A stretch of 52,001 nt of DNA, taken from the NCBI RefSeq assembly GCF_900102135.1, contig NZ_FMVJ01000002.1, forward strand, positions 530,231 through 582,231. The letters run 5' to 3'. This stretch comes from Microvirga guangxiensis. Lineage in GTDB: Bacteria > Pseudomonadota > Alphaproteobacteria > Rhizobiales > Beijerinckiaceae. The position numbers and the translations under genes were made by a program. Position 1 is the first letter of the stretch. Each line of letters begins with the position of its first letter. Below the pieces are notes generated by a model. That model ran no database searches, was not told the DNA's origin, and worked only from the letters and a program-made list of their open reading frames with translations. Shown here one piece after another: positions 1 to 9,298 of the stretch.

Positions 1-32
1 GGGGAAAGAGCGGTAGTGCTTTAGAGCGGCCT

Positions 33-677
33 CTAAGCCAGGGGGAACGAGTGAATCTCGTCGAGGCCCTGACAGGGGAAGACCGTCTCGCGGATGATCT
101 TGAGGCGCTCCACAGGAGCCGTGACCGAGACTGGGATCGCCTCGACAGCCGCGACGATCTCGTCCGGTATCATGTCGGGGGTCCGGTAGCGGGCGAGCGT
201 CGTATGGATGAGATCGTAGAAGATCGGCCTCTGACCCGGAGGCGGCGGAATGACTTCGACGATAGCCCCGCGCATTTCGTCGATCAGGCCCGATTCATCA
301 TCCGCTATGGCGATGATGGCCGTATCCGTCACTTTCAGTCTGGAAAAGCGCAGCTCGAGCGGCGGATGCCCCCTGCAGATCCCCTCGACCAGAGCGCGGC
401 AAGGCTCAAAGATGCTGCTCCAATAGGCTTCCTTGTCGAAGCGGTGCTTCACCTGAACAAAGGGATAGAGCGTGACGTGCAACGCCTCCGGCGGAGCCAT
501 GAAGAGCGGAACGGGCCAGCACCCGGCAATCGTCTCCTGCACCTGGGCGAGAGAAGCCTGAGTTTCGGCAGAAAGGTGTGGCTGGACGTGATAGGCGAGG
601 CATCGCTGGCCCCAGATATCGTCGGCAATGGTCTGCAGCATGCCGTCCGCATTAAAGACGTCCTTGTGGGAAGTCAC
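33..677 (-). CDS. 2H phosphoesterase / 2'-5' RNA ligase-like protein
   Basis: A protein of up to 214 aa with the two signature motifs of the 2H phosphoesterase superfamily: HVTL near residue 67 and HTTL near residue 158. In this family the paired His-x-Thr motifs form the catalytic site for 2',3'-cyclic or 2'-5' phosphodiester bonds; the substrate here cannot be told from sequence. No signal peptide is visible, so it should be cytoplasmic. The longest reading frame opens with GTG at 677; an internal ATG at 641 is an alternative, and neither has a strong ribosome binding site. It follows the small membrane protein gene at 705-1070 by 27 nt on the same strand, so the two probably share a transcript. 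Family call is firm, exact function open. Confidence 0.8.
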   Translation of the reverse strand: MTSHKDVFNADGMLQTIADDIWGQRCLAYHVQPHLSAETQASLAQVQETIAGCWPVPLFMAPPEALHVTLYPFVQVKHRFDKEAYWSSIFEPCRALVEGICRGHPPLELRFSRLKVTDTAIIAIADDESGLIDEMRGAIVEVIPPPPGQRPIFYDLIHTTLARYRTPDMIPDEIVAAVEAIPVSVTAPVERLKIIRETVFPCQGLDEIHSFPLA

Positions 678-704
678 CCGAAACCTAAAGGCAAGAATTT
701 GGAT

Positions 705-1070
705 CTACGCACCCCGCTGGAAGACAAAGAATAGCCCGAAGCCAATGAGGATGAGTCCAGCACTCACGATCTTGGCCATGAGGAGCGGCAATGCTGCGCT
801 CTCGATTTCAGCACGCCTCGCGGCTTTCTCGGCTGAGGACATTCTTTCCTCGGCAGCCATGAACTGGATGTAGAGACTTGCAGCTTGCCCGTGGACAATA
901 GGTCTTCCGCGCTCCAGTTCGACCGTCAGCGCGATCAGCCCGACAATCAAGCCGAGGATGCCTACGCCTAGGAATCCTACAATGCTATAGGCGACATAGG
1001 ACGTTGCACCCAGGCTCACCACCAGCAGGGCGAGATACGCTATGTGAGACATCCCTATGCGCAGGCGCAT
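705..1070 (-). CDS. Small integral membrane protein of unknown function
   Basis: A 121-aa protein with three hydrophobic segments: about residues 8-28 and 30-50 near the N terminus and 96-117 at the C terminus. A polar, Glu/Ala/Arg-rich stretch (about 52-92, containing EERMSSAEKAARRAE) separates them and is probably helical. I do not recognise the family. The ATG at 1070 follows a good GGAGG ribosome binding site, which supports the start. It is first in a likely two-gene transcript with the 2H phosphoesterase gene. A membrane location is all that can be inferred. Confidence 0.65.
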   Translation of the reverse strand: MRLRIGMSHIAYLALLVVSLGATSYVAYSIVGFLGVGILGLIVGLIALTVELERGRPIVHGQAASLYIQFMAAEERMSSAEKAARRAEIESAALPLLMAKIVSAGLILIGFGLFFVFQRGA

Positions 1071-1150
1071 GTTGCCTCCAAGGGTTAAGCCCTCTCTGAC
1101 AACACGGTTGCGAACGTCCCGTTTCGCTGATCGCTCAAAGCCGAAAAGAA

Positions 1151-1175
1151 AAAGGCCCCGGTTTCCGGGGCCTTT
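1151..1175 (-). terminator. Rho-independent terminator of the bc1 operon
   Basis: A perfect 11-bp stem (AAAGGCCCCGG with its complement) around a 3-nt loop, 6 nt beyond the cytochrome c1 stop codon. Read on the minus strand it is followed by a T-rich tract (TTCTTTTC), as expected for transcription ending after petC. Confidence 0.9.
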
Positions 1176-1181
1176 CGAACT

Positions 1182-2066
1182 TTAGGGATTGTGGGTCATC
1201 GGAGGCGTCGCGTGGCCTTCGACCTCGCCGCCCACCCGGGCCCAAACCTTCTTCTTCGTGAAGTAGAGCAGGCCCGAGAGCACCAGCAGGAACAGCATGA
1301 CCTGGAAGCCGAGACGCTTGCGGGCTTCGAGGTGCGGTTCAGCCGTCCAGGTGAGGAAGGCCGTCACGTCCTTGGCGTATTGCTCGACGGTTTCCGGAGC
1401 CTGAGGCTGGCCGGCCTCGTTCTTCGGATACTCCACCTGGCCGTTGCTGAGCGGGTTCGGCATCGCGATCACGTGGCCCGGATAATAGTGGTTGTAGTGA
1501 CCACCTTCGGGCACCGTGAAGCCAGCCGGGGGCTCCTGATAGCCGGTCATCAGCGCCACGAGGTAATCGGCGCCGTTCTCGGAATACTGGCGGAACACGT
1601 CGGTGATGAACCAGGGGAAGCCGCGCTCGTAAGTGCGGGCCTTGGCCATCAGCGAGAGATCCGGCGGAGCCTTGCCGCCGTTGGCCGCAGCGGCCGCGTT
1701 CTCGTTCGGGAACGGCGACGGGAAGCGGTCGGCCGGGCGGCCGGGGCGCTGGAACATGTCGCCGGACTCGTTCGGGCCGTCATTGATCTGATACTCGGCA
1801 GCGAGAGCCTTGACCTGCGCCTCGGAGAATTCCGGGCCGCCCGGCTCCGCGAGATTGCGGAAGGCGACATAGCTCAGGCCGTGGCAGGAGGCGCAAACCT
1901 CCCGGTAGACCTTGAAGCCGCGCTGGAGCTGAGCCCGGTCGAAGGTGCCGAACGGACCCTGGAAAGTCCATTTCTGCTGCGGCGGGACCGGGGTCTCGCC
2001 GGCCGCGAAGGCGGCGCCCGAGAAGCCGAGAACGGCAGCCGCGATGAGAAGAGTACGCTTCATCAT
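1182..2066 (-). CDS. petC: Cytochrome c1 of the cytochrome bc1 complex
   Basis: A 294-aa c-type cytochrome, the electron-accepting haem subunit of ubiquinol-cytochrome c oxidoreductase. It has an N-terminal signal peptide (about residues 1-22, ending AFAAG), the haem-binding CASCH motif near residue 58, a distal MPNPLSNG segment that probably supplies the methionine haem ligand, and one C-terminal membrane anchor (about 256-276) followed by basic residues. The bulk lies in the periplasm. It is the last gene of the fbc operon, 24 nt after cytochrome b, and ends at a strong terminator. In some Hyphomicrobiales cytochrome b and c1 are made as one fused precursor; here they are separate genes. 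The start is ATGATG with GAGG upstream. Confidence 0.96.
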   Translation of the reverse strand: MMKRTLLIAAAVLGFSGAAFAAGETPVPPQQKWTFQGPFGTFDRAQLQRGFKVYREVCASCHGLSYVAFRNLAEPGGPEFSEAQVKALAAEYQINDGPNESGDMFQRPGRPADRFPSPFPNENAAAAANGGKAPPDLSLMAKARTYERGFPWFITDVFRQYSENGADYLVALMTGYQEPPAGFTVPEGGHYNHYYPGHVIAMPNPLSNGQVEYPKNEAGQPQAPETVEQYAKDVTAFLTWTAEPHLEARKRLGFQVMLFLLVLSGLLYFTKKKVWARVGGEVEGHATPPMTHNP

Positions 2067-2090
2067 TGTTCTGTTTCCTCTACTCTCGCA

Positions 2091-3371
2091 TCAGCCCTTG
2101 GAATGCGGCTCGGGATTGGCGCCGGCCGGCACACCTGCCCCGCCCTTCTGCACGCCCATCACGGATTCGAGGATCGAATTCGGCAGCGGCAGCGGACGCT
2201 CGACGAAGCCGAGCACCGGCAGGACGATGAGGAAGTGGGCGAAGTAGTACACGGTGCAGATCTGCGACGCGATCACGTACCAGCCCTCAGCCGGACGGGA
2301 ACCCAGCCAGCCGAGAATGACGCACACCACCACGAACAGCCAGAAGAACTGCTTGTAGAGCGGGCGGTAGGCCGTGGAGCGCACCTTGGAGGTGTCGAGC
2401 CAGGGCATGAAGCACCAGATCACGATGGCAGCGCCCATGGCGATGACGCCGCCGAGCTTGTCGGGAATGGCGCGCAGGATCGCGTAGAAGGGCAGGAAGT
2501 ACCACTCGGGGACGATGTGCGCGGGCGTGACTGCCGGATTCGCCGGGATGTAGTTGTCCGCATGGCCGAGATAGTTCGGCATGTAGAACACCCAGTAGGC
2601 GAAGAACAGCATGAACACGACGACGGCGAAGATGTCCTTGATCGTGGCGTAGGGCGTGAACGGAACCGCGTCCTTGCCCGACTTGATCGGAATGCCGGTC
2701 GGGTTGTTCTGGCCCGGCACGTGCAGCGCCCAGATGTGCAGGGCGACGACGCCCGCGATCATGAAGGGCAGCAGGTAGTGCAGGGAGAAGAAGCGGTTCA
2801 GGGTCGGGTTGCCCACCGAGTAGCCGCCCCAGAGGTAGCTGACGATGGTGTCGCCGACGACCGGGATCGCCGAGAACAGGTTGGTGATCACGGTGGCGCC
2901 CCAGAAGCTCATCTGGCCCCAGGGAAGCACGTAGCCCATGAAGGCGGTGGCCATCATGAGGAGGAAGATGATCACGCCCAGGATGTAGAGCACTTCACGC
3001 GGCGCCTTGTAGGAGCCGTAGTAGAAGTTGCGGAAGATGTGGATGTACACGGCGACGAAGAACATCGACGCGCCGTTGGCGTGCAGGTAGCGGATGAGCC
3101 AGCCGTAGTTCACGTCGCGCATGATGTGCTCGACGGACTGGAAGGCGAGGCCCGCATTCGGCGTGTAGTACATCGCCAGGAACACGCCCGTCACGATCTG
3201 CGAGACGAGCATGAACACCAGGATGGCGCCGAAGGTCCAGAAATAGGTGAGGTTCCGCGGCACCGGGAAGGCGATGAACGAGGAATGGACGAGGCCTGCG
3301 ATGGGCAAGCGGCTTTCGAACCACTTACCGAAGGCGCTCTTGGGAACGTAAGTTGTAGGATGTGCGCTCAT
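2091..3371 (-). CDS. petB: Cytochrome b of the cytochrome bc1 complex
   Basis: A 426-aa multi-pass membrane protein carrying two b haems and both quinone sites. Family marks include HANGASMFF near residue 95, [17 protein letters not shown] near residues 145-161, paired His ligands in the second and fourth helices, and PEWYF near residue 288, the conserved motif of the quinol oxidation site. About eight hydrophobic helices are visible, the normal number. It sits between the Rieske and cytochrome c1 genes (24-nt gaps on each side), the classical fbcFBC order. The ATG at 3371 gives the usual N terminus; the ribosome binding site is modest. The complex passes electrons from quinol to cytochrome c and translocates protons. 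Confidence 0.97.
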   Translation of the reverse strand: MSAHPTTYVPKSAFGKWFESRLPIAGLVHSSFIAFPVPRNLTYFWTFGAILVFMLVSQIVTGVFLAMYYTPNAGLAFQSVEHIMRDVNYGWLIRYLHANGASMFFVAVYIHIFRNFYYGSYKAPREVLYILGVIIFLLMMATAFMGYVLPWGQMSFWGATVITNLFSAIPVVGDTIVSYLWGGYSVGNPTLNRFFSLHYLLPFMIAGVVALHIWALHVPGQNNPTGIPIKSGKDAVPFTPYATIKDIFAVVVFMLFFAYWVFYMPNYLGHADNYIPANPAVTPAHIVPEWYFLPFYAILRAIPDKLGGVIAMGAAIVIWCFMPWLDTSKVRSTAYRPLYKQFFWLFVVVCVILGWLGSRPAEGWYVIASQICTVYYFAHFLIVLPVLGFVERPLPLPNSILESVMGVQKGGAGVPAGANPEPHSKG

Positions 3372-3395
3372 GATTATCGCCTGATCGTCCCGGGG

Positions 3396-3944
3396 TTACG
3401 CCGTGGCTTCTTGGCCGATGATGATCTTCGTGTCGGACGCGAAGGAATAGGGCGGGATCGGCAGATTGATCGGAGCCGGACCGCCGCGGACGCGACCGGA
3501 GGTATCGAAGACAGAGCCGTGGCAGGGGCAGAACCAGCCATTGTATTCGCCGGAATTGCCCAGCGGCACGCAGCCCAGATGGGTGCAGTTGCCGTAAACG
3601 ATGAGCCACTGGGGCTTGCCTTCCTTCACGCGGGCCGAGTCGGCCTGCGGGTCGCGGAGGCTCGCCACGTTCACGTCCTCGGCAGACTTGATCTCCTCGG
3701 CCGTGCGGTGACGGATGAAGATCAGCTTGCCGCGCCAGAAGACCTTAACGATCTGCCCTTCGGCGATCGGAGTCAGGTCGACTTCGACGGGGGCGCCCGC
3801 AGCCACCGTCGCCGCGTCGGGCGCCAGGGACTGGACGAAGGGCCATACCAGGGTTGCTCCGCCGACAGCGGCGGCTGCGCCCGTGGCGATGTAGAGGAAA
3901 TCGCGCCGTGTCGGCTCAGCGACATGAGTGGTGGTCTCGGCCAC
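3396..3944 (-). CDS. petA: Rieske iron-sulfur subunit of the cytochrome bc1 complex
   Basis: Ubiquinol-cytochrome c reductase iron-sulfur protein. The two cluster-binding boxes CTHLGC and CPCHG are both intact, and the N terminus has a twin-arginine-like RRDFLY motif followed by one hydrophobic segment that serves as the membrane anchor. I favour the GTG start at 3944 (182 aa), because GGAGAG stands 4 nt upstream and it gives an N terminus beginning with Ala-Glu; an ATG at 3959 (187 aa) lies in frame but lacks a ribosome binding site. First gene of the operon with cytochrome b and c1. The protein moves an electron from quinol at cytochrome b to cytochrome c1 in the periplasm. Confidence 0.95.
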   Translation of the reverse strand: MAETTTHVAEPTRRDFLYIATGAAAAVGGATLVWPFVQSLAPDAATVAAGAPVEVDLTPIAEGQIVKVFWRGKLIFIRHRTAEEIKSAEDVNVASLRDPQADSARVKEGKPQWLIVYGNCTHLGCVPLGNSGEYNGWFCPCHGSVFDTSGRVRGGPAPINLPIPPYSFASDTKIIIGQEATA

Positions 3945-3987
3945 GTGGCTCTCCAGCATTGATCAAAAACGAGAACCGCGCATCGGC

Positions 3988-4053
3988 AATGCCTTGCGAC
4001 GCAAGGCATTCGGCACACCGGCTCCTACAATAAGGAACAAGCATACGCGTCAA
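3988..4053 (-). promoter_or_regulatory. Candidate fbc promoter and leader hairpin
   Basis: On the minus strand, upstream of petA, TTGACG (4053-4048) stands 17 nt from TTGTAG (4030-4025), a plausible sigma-70-type promoter. Between it and the gene is a perfect 10-bp hairpin (AATGCCTTGC, 3-nt loop, 3988-4010). It lacks a T tract, so it looks like a leader structure rather than a terminator. Inference from pattern only. Confidence 0.4.
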
Positions 4054-4152
4054 CGCGCACGCAATGCGACTGGGAGTCGCCGCGCGGTGGCTCTTTGGCA
4101 CGGCCAAGCCCGGCTGTCCATAGCCGGATTGGAGTTGTTCCAACCTGTTCCC

Positions 4153-6018
4153 TTAGAAAGACACCGCTTCCGGGGTTCCATTTCCCTCCCCGGCCCCGAG
4201 AAAACCGCCCGACTGGCGACGCCAGAGCCGCGCGTAGAGGCCGCCGGCCCGAAGCAGCTCCGCATGGCTGCCTTCCTCCAGAATCCGCCCCTCCTCGAGC
4301 ACGATCAGCCGATCGAGGGCCGCGATGGTGGAGAGGCGATGGGCGATGGCGAGCACTGTCTTGCCCTCCATGAGGGTGGAGAGGGATTCCTGGATCGCCG
4401 CCTCGACCTCCGAGTCCAGGGCTGAGGTGGCCTCGTCCAGCACCAGGATCGGGGCATTCTTGAGGATCACCCGGGCGATCGCGATGCGCTGGCGCTGGCC
4501 GCCAGAGAGCTTCACGCCCCGCTCGCCCACATGGGCGTCATAGCCCCGCCGTCCCCGGTGATCCTCGAGGCCCATGATGAAATCGTGCGCGTGAGCGAGC
4601 CTTGCGGCCTCGATGATCTCCCGCTCCGAGGCCCCTGCCCTGCCATAGGCGATGTTGTCCCGGATCGAGCGGTGGAGGAGCGAGGTGTCCTGGGTGACCA
4701 CGGCGATGGCGGAGCGCAGGGAATCCTGCGAGACCTTGGAAATGTCCTGCCCGTCGATGAGGACACGCCCGCCCTCCACGTCGTGAAGGCGCAGGAGAAG
4801 CGAGGTGATGGTGGTCTTGCCCGCGCCGCTGGTGCCGACGAGGCCCACCTTCTCGCCGGCCCGGATCGTGAGATTGAGCCCTTCGATCACGCCCCCCTCC
4901 TTCCCGTAATGGAAGGAGACGTCCTCGAACCGGATCTCGCCCCGCGCCACTCTCAGGCGGGGCGCCTGGGGCTCATCCACGAGCCCGTGCGGGCGGGCGA
5001 TGGTCTGCATGCTTTCCTGGACCGTGCCGATGTTCTCGAACACGTCGCGGACCGTATGCATGACCCACCCGGACATGGCGAGGATGCGCATGACCAGGGC
5101 GAGCCCCGCCGCGGCGTCGCCGCTCGTCATGACGCCCCGGCTCCACAGCATGACCGAGAGGGTTCCGGTGGCGGCGAGAAGCAGGCTGTTCATGATCGAG
5201 AGAACGCCCGTGACGGACGTGTTCAGCCTCAGGGATCGCAGAAAGGCGTCCGTATTCGCCCCCACGGCCTCCCTGACGGCCGAGCGCTCCTCGTCGGCAC
5301 GGGCGAAGAGCTTGACCGTGAGGATGTTGGTGTAGCTGTCGACCACCCGGCCCACCAGCTGCGAGCGGGTGTCGGCCACCTTCAGGGACCGCTCCTTGGC
5401 GCGCGGCACGAAGAACCACAGGAGAAGGCCATATCCGAGAACCCAGATTCCCATGGGCAGGGCGAGCCAGGGGCTGATGCTGGTAAAGACGCCGAGCGCC
5501 GTGACCGCATAGATCACCACGTAGAGCAGCGTATCGATCAGGGTCACGGCGATGGAGCGGATCGCCCCGCCGCCCTGCATGACGCGGTTGGCGAGGCGGC
5601 CCGCGAAATCGGCCTGGAAATAGCTCACCGCATGGCCCAGCGTGTAAACATGGGTCCGCCAGCGGATCATGTTGGTGCTCTGGGGAATGAGCACCTGATT
5701 GGAAACCACCTCATGCGCGAAGTGCAGGACGGGCCTGACGAGCACGACGAGGGCTGCCATCACGATGAGCGTGGTTCCATGATCCGCCCAGATCCGGTCC
5801 GGGGTGGAACCGGCCAGGATGTCCACCAGCCAGCCCAGCATGATGTAGAGGGACGATTCGAACAGCCCCGCGGCCAGCGCCACGAAGAACAGGATGACGA
5901 GCCAGAAGCGGACCGGCCTGAGATAGTGCCAGGTGAAGCCGCCCACCGTACCCGGCGGGGTCTTGTTCTCATCGAACGGCGCGAACGGATCGATCCGACT
6001 TTCCAGCCACCGGAACAT
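4153..6018 (-). CDS. ABC exporter, fused permease and ATPase (ABCB type)
   Basis: About 621 aa with the half-transporter layout: a six-helix permease domain (about residues 30-330) followed by an ATPase domain (about 350-590). The ATPase has Walker A GTSGAGKTT, the signature LSGGQRQR, Walker B with the downstream DEATSALD, and the switch histidine in AIAHRLST. All catalytic elements are intact, so it should work as a homodimer or with a partner, probably exporting a lipid, peptide or drug; the substrate cannot be read from sequence. I chose ATG 6018, which has a GGGGAAGGG ribosome binding site and gives the N terminus MFRWLESRIDPF; an in-frame GTG at 6048 would add 10 residues. Transcribed alone; the fbc promoter lies downstream. 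Confidence 0.9.
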   Translation of the reverse strand: MFRWLESRIDPFAPFDENKTPPGTVGGFTWHYLRPVRFWLVILFFVALAAGLFESSLYIMLGWLVDILAGSTPDRIWADHGTTLIVMAALVVLVRPVLHFAHEVVSNQVLIPQSTNMIRWRTHVYTLGHAVSYFQADFAGRLANRVMQGGGAIRSIAVTLIDTLLYVVIYAVTALGVFTSISPWLALPMGIWVLGYGLLLWFFVPRAKERSLKVADTRSQLVGRVVDSYTNILTVKLFARADEERSAVREAVGANTDAFLRSLRLNTSVTGVLSIMNSLLLAATGTLSVMLWSRGVMTSGDAAAGLALVMRILAMSGWVMHTVRDVFENIGTVQESMQTIARPHGLVDEPQAPRLRVARGEIRFEDVSFHYGKEGGVIEGLNLTIRAGEKVGLVGTSGAGKTTITSLLLRLHDVEGGRVLIDGQDISKVSQDSLRSAIAVVTQDTSLLHRSIRDNIAYGRAGASEREIIEAARLAHAHDFIMGLEDHRGRRGYDAHVGERGVKLSGGQRQRIAIARVILKNAPILVLDEATSALDSEVEAAIQESLSTLMEGKTVLAIAHRLSTIAALDRLIVLEEGRILEEGSHAELLRAGGLYARLWRRQSGGFLGAGEGNGTPEAVSF

Positions 6019-6117
6019 GCCCTTCCCCGAATTCTGTTCTGAAGTCACCCTGCTTTAACACGAGGCGGACCTAAGCGTTCACTTGACGAGAGCCCTTCCT
6101 GCCCCGATGACGGAGCC

Positions 6118-6612
6118 ATGCCCCGTTCTTCCACGCCCTGCCTTGCCATTTTCCAGCCGGACATTCCGCAGAACACCGGCACCATGCTGCGCCTCGCGGC
6201 CTGCCTCGGCGTGCCCGTCCACATCATCGAGCCCGCGGCCTTCGATGTCTCGGACCGAAACCTGCGCCGCTCCGGCATGGACTATCTCAACAGCGTGACG
6301 ATCACGCGTCACATTTCCTGGCGGGCCTTCGAGGAATGGCGGCAGGCCGGAAAAGGACGGCTGGTGCTCGCCACCACCAAGGGCGCTGTGCCCTACACGG
6401 ATTTCACATACGAACCCGATGACATCATCCTCGTCGGGCGCGAGTCGGCCGGCGTGCCGGACGAGGTTCACGCGGCTTCGGATGCCCGGATCATCATTCC
6501 GATGCAGACAGGCATGCGCTCGCTCAACGTGGCCGTGACCGCCGCCATGATCCTCGGCGAAGCCTTGCGGCAGACCCATTCGTTTCCACGCGCGGAGACA
6601 CCGAACCAGTGA
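6118..6612 (+). CDS. trmL: tRNA (cytidine(34)-2'-O)-methyltransferase TrmL
   Basis: A 164-aa SPOUT-class methyltransferase, about the usual size for TrmL. It begins with the family N terminus (AIFQPDIPQNTG, residues 10-21) and has the knotted SAM-binding motifs LVGRESAGVP (about 109-118) and IPMQTGMRSLNVAVTAA (about 131-147). TrmL methylates the ribose of the wobble nucleotide in tRNA-Leu isoacceptors. It is divergent from the ABC exporter and upstream of hemF in the same direction; a repeat separates it from hemF, so co-transcription is uncertain. GGAG lies very close to the ATG at 6118. Confidence 0.93.
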   Translation: MPRSSTPCLAIFQPDIPQNTGTMLRLAACLGVPVHIIEPAAFDVSDRNLRRSGMDYLNSVTITRHISWRAFEEWRQAGKGRLVLATTKGAVPYTDFTYEPDDIILVGRESAGVPDEVHAASDARIIIPMQTGMRSLNVAVTAAMILGEALRQTHSFPRAETPNQ

Positions 6613-6629
6613 CCGCGAACACCGCCCTC

Positions 6630-6725
6630 GTCTTGAGGAGGGCCGCAGGCCCGTCTCGAAAGAGGTTCCAGCGCACTCTGGACACTCCTTCGAGACGCCG
6701 CTACGCGGCTCCTCAGGATGAGGTT
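6630..6725 (+). repeat. Palindromic intergenic repeat between trmL and hemF
   Basis: Two imperfectly inverted modules: one containing GAGGAGGGCCGCAGGC and CGTCTCGAA, the other CTTCGAGACGCCGC and GGCTCCTCAGGATGAG. The modules are near reverse complements. This pattern (a 'cctcaggatgag...cgtctcgaag' palindrome) is typical of dispersed intergenic repeats in Hyphomicrobiales genomes; that is recalled knowledge, not a search result. Confidence 0.7.
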
Positions 6726-6754
6726 TCCATCTGATCCGAAGGGATAGCCTTGCC

Positions 6755-7651
6755 ATGACCGACAAAGCCGACATCGAGCGCCTGCAGATCGAAGCGCCGC
6801 TCTGGTTCGCCTCTCTCCGCGACCGGATCTGCGCCGCCTTCGAACAATTGGAGGACGAGGTCACGGCTCCCCTGCCGCCGGAGGCCTCGAAACCGGGCCG
6901 CTTCGAGCGCACTCCGTGGGAGCGCAAGGACCACAGCGGCGCGCCGGGCGGCGGCGGCGTGATGTCGATGATGCGCGGCCGCGTGTTCGAGAAGGTCGGC
7001 GTGCACGTCTCGACGGTGCATGGCGAATTCGCACCGGAATTCCGCGGCCAGATTCCGGGCTCCGATCAGGACCCGCGCTTCTGGGCCGGCGGCATCTCGC
7101 TGATCGCCCATCCGTGGAACCCGAACGTGCCCACCGTTCACATGAACACGCGCTTCGTGGTGACGACGAAAGCCTGGTTCGGCGGCGGCGCCGATCTTAC
7201 GCCGGTTCTCGACCGCAGGCGCACGCAGGACGATCCCGACACGATCGCCTTTCACGCGCTCATGGAAGAAGCCTGCAGCCGCCACGCGCCGCAGGGCTCC
7301 TACGAGAAGTACAAGAAATGGTGCGACGAGTATTTCTATCTCAAGCACCGTCACGAGCCGCGCGGCATCGGCGGCATCTTCTACGATTATCACTGGACGG
7401 GAAATCCGGACGAGGATCTCGCCTTCACCAAGGATGTAGGCGAAGCCTTCCTGAAGATCTATCCCGAGATCGTGCGCCGCAACGTGTTCGACAGCTGGAC
7501 CGAGGAGGACCGCATCGAGCAGCAGGTGCGGCGCGGCCGCTATGTGGAGTTCAACCTGCTCTACGACCGCGGCACGATTTTCGGCCTGAAGACCGGCGGC
7601 AACATCGCGTCGATCCTGTCCTCCATGCCGCCGACGGTGCGCTGGCCGTAA
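6755..7651 (+). CDS. hemF: Oxygen-dependent coproporphyrinogen III oxidase
   Basis: A 298-aa HemF, the usual length. It carries out the oxygen-dependent double decarboxylation of coproporphyrinogen III to protoporphyrinogen IX in haem synthesis, in the cytoplasm. Family marks are the glycine-rich [12 protein letters not shown] (about residues 64-75), the HMNTRF region with the conserved histidine (about 129-134), [10 protein letters not shown] (about 141-150), the KKWCDEYFY block (about 187-195), RGIGGIFYD (about 203-211) and [14 protein letters not shown] near residues 260-273. ATG 6755 follows GAAGGG. Not tightly linked to other haem genes; the flanking repeats suggest it is its own transcription unit. 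Confidence 0.97.
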   Translation: MTDKADIERLQIEAPLWFASLRDRICAAFEQLEDEVTAPLPPEASKPGRFERTPWERKDHSGAPGGGGVMSMMRGRVFEKVGVHVSTVHGEFAPEFRGQIPGSDQDPRFWAGGISLIAHPWNPNVPTVHMNTRFVVTTKAWFGGGADLTPVLDRRRTQDDPDTIAFHALMEEACSRHAPQGSYEKYKKWCDEYFYLKHRHEPRGIGGIFYDYHWTGNPDEDLAFTKDVGEAFLKIYPEIVRRNVFDSWTEEDRIEQQVRRGRYVEFNLLYDRGTIFGLKTGGNIASILSSMPPTVRWP

Positions 7652-7707
7652 GGTTTCTCAGGCGTCATGCGGGACTGCGAAGCGACAGCCGGGATCGCGT
7701 GACGAGA

Positions 7708-7990
7708 AGCGCATGCTCTTCCCTCCCCCTTGAGGGGAGGGGTAGGGGTGGGGGTCGTGAAGTCAGAGCGCTGCGGCTATTCCAGTGAACACGACAGCCC
7801 GACAGTGTCATTCCCGGCCGAAGCGCAGCGGAGGGGAAGGGAATCCACCCACACGCACTGCGCTATGGATCCCCTTCCCTCGCTGACGCTCGCCGGGGAT
7901 GACAGAACTGGTTCAGCCATTCACCCGGTCAGACCACCCCCACCCCTTCCCCTCCCCGCAAGGGGGAGGGAATACGCGCTCGATCCTCCC
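7708..7990 (+). repeat. Composite palindromic intergenic element, copy A
   Basis: The ends are inverted copies of a G/C-rich module (CTCCCCTTGAGGGGAGGGG with GGTAGGGGTGGGGG, and its reverse complement near 7935-7970). Inside is another palindromic module starting GTCATTCCCGGCCGAAGCGC and ending GGGGATGAC. The left end, through GAGCGCTGC and CCAGTGAACACGACAGCCC, and the right end both closely match copy B at 17907-18190, while the centres differ. No coding signal. This fills the 400 bp between hemF and the CCA gene. Confidence 0.75.
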
Positions 7991-8050
7991 GACGGTCCTG
8001 GCTCGTATGCGCCGTTCGCAATGACGGATTCATCATGACCGATGCGTCGG

Positions 8051-9298
8051 TCAGCCCTGCGCCAAAACCCGCTGCAGCAAGTCCTTCGCGTAGGCATCGT
8101 CCGTGCGGCATCCCTCCGCAAGCCAGGCCTGACGCGCCCGCGTGAGAGCCTCGCCGACTCTCGGCCCCTTCGGAATTCCTCCCGCGACGAGATCCGCGCC
8201 GCGCAATGGAAAAACAGGCACTGGCTCCGCGCCTGTTCGATAGTTCTCGACCGCGCTCCTTGCATCGTCCTGAACGATCGGCGCCGGCTCTCCGGCTATG
8301 GCAGCAAGCACGGCGCTCAACGTCTCCACGCCGTGATCGGCCACGAGCCGACGGACGGCGTTCGCATCGAGCGGCAGGGCCCATGTCTTCAACACAGCGA
8401 GCAGGCGCGCATAGGCCGCGAGCTTCTTGTGCTCGTCGTTGGACAACCTCAGATGCTCGCGCAGGCGCTCCGCATCCTGCTCCACCATCATGGCGAGGGC
8501 CGCGAGACGCCAGATCGCAACCGGATTGTCCCGATCGAAATCCGCAACGCGGCTGAACCGTCCGAGTTCGGCAGCACCGGCGAGAAGCCACGTGAGAAAA
8601 CCGTGATGGCTGAGAACGCGAAGCGTCTCTTCCGCGCGCCGCGCCGCGAGGAGCCGGAGCAGCTCATGGCGGATTCGTTCCTTCGACAGGATCGCCAGTC
8701 CCTGACGTTCGATCCCCGAAGCGGCAAGTCCCTCCGCGTCCGGATCGCCTTGGGCATATTCCGCGTGGAATCGGAAGAAACGCATGATGCGCAGGTAATC
8801 CTCGCGGATGCGCGTGCGCGCATCGCCGATGAAGCGCACGCGCCGCGCGCTCAGATCGGCAACGCCATTCGTGTAGTCGTGGAGCTTGCCGTCGAGGCCG
8901 AGCGACAGCGCATTGATGGTGAAATCGCGCCGCTTCGCATCCACCTCGAAATCGCGGCCGAAGCGGACGACGGCGTAGCGACCATCCGTTTCCACATCTT
9001 CACGAAGCGTCGTGACCTCGAAGGGCACGCCATCGATGATCACCGTGATCGTGCCATGATCGATGCCCGTCGGCACGAACTTGAAGCCTGCCCCCTTGGC
9101 CCGCTCGATCATGGCCTCGGGCAGCATCGTGGTGGTGCAATCCACATCGGACAGGGGCTTGCCGATCAGCGCGTTGCGCACCGCACCGCCCACGATGCGC
9201 GTCTCCTCGCCGCCGCCGTTGAAGGCCTCGAGCAGGCGGCGCAGCTGCGGGCGCTCGAGCAGCGCCTGCAGCGCCTTATGGTCGAGAGTATCGTTCAC
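8051..9298 (-). CDS. cca: CCA tRNA nucleotidyltransferase (poly(A) polymerase family)
   Basis: A 415-aa class II nucleotidyltransferase that adds or repairs the 3' CCA of tRNA. Visible are the head-domain motif GGAVRNALIGKPLSDVD near residues 32-48 with the metal-binding Asp pair, RRDFTINAL (about 114-122) and GDARTRIREDYLRIMRFFRF (about 148-167). I place the start at the GTG at 9298, not at upstream codons, because it overlaps the stop codon of the preceding gene as GTGA and the protein then starts at the family's usual place. Last gene of a four-gene operon joined throughout by 4-nt overlaps, so translation is probably coupled. Confidence 0.92.
   Translation of the reverse strand: MNDTLDHKALQALLERPQLRRLLEAFNGGGEETRIVGGAVRNALIGKPLSDVDCTTTMLPEAMIERAKGAGFKFVPTGIDHGTITVIIDGVPFEVTTLREDVETDGRYAVVRFGRDFEVDAKRRDFTINALSLGLDGKLHDYTNGVADLSARRVRFIGDARTRIREDYLRIMRFFRFHAEYAQGDPDAEGLAASGIERQGLAILSKERIRHELLRLLAARRAEETLRVLSHHGFLTWLLAGAAELGRFSRVADFDRDNPVAIWRLAALAMMVEQDAERLREHLRLSNDEHKKLAAYARLLAVLKTWALPLDANAVRRLVADHGVETLSAVLAAIAGEPAPIVQDDARSAVENYRTGAEPVPVFPLRGADLVAGGIPKGPRVGEALTRARQAWLAEGCRTDDAYAKDLLQRVLAQG

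Noticed and set aside
1191..3962. Very long plus-strand frame opposite the bc1 genes
   Set aside because: It is the antisense of petA, petB and petC, which have full family motifs; high GC leaves the opposite strand open. The same applies to other long shadows such as 4531-6042, 14222-15715, 16459-17853, 20776-22035, 30354-32663 and 40488-41945.
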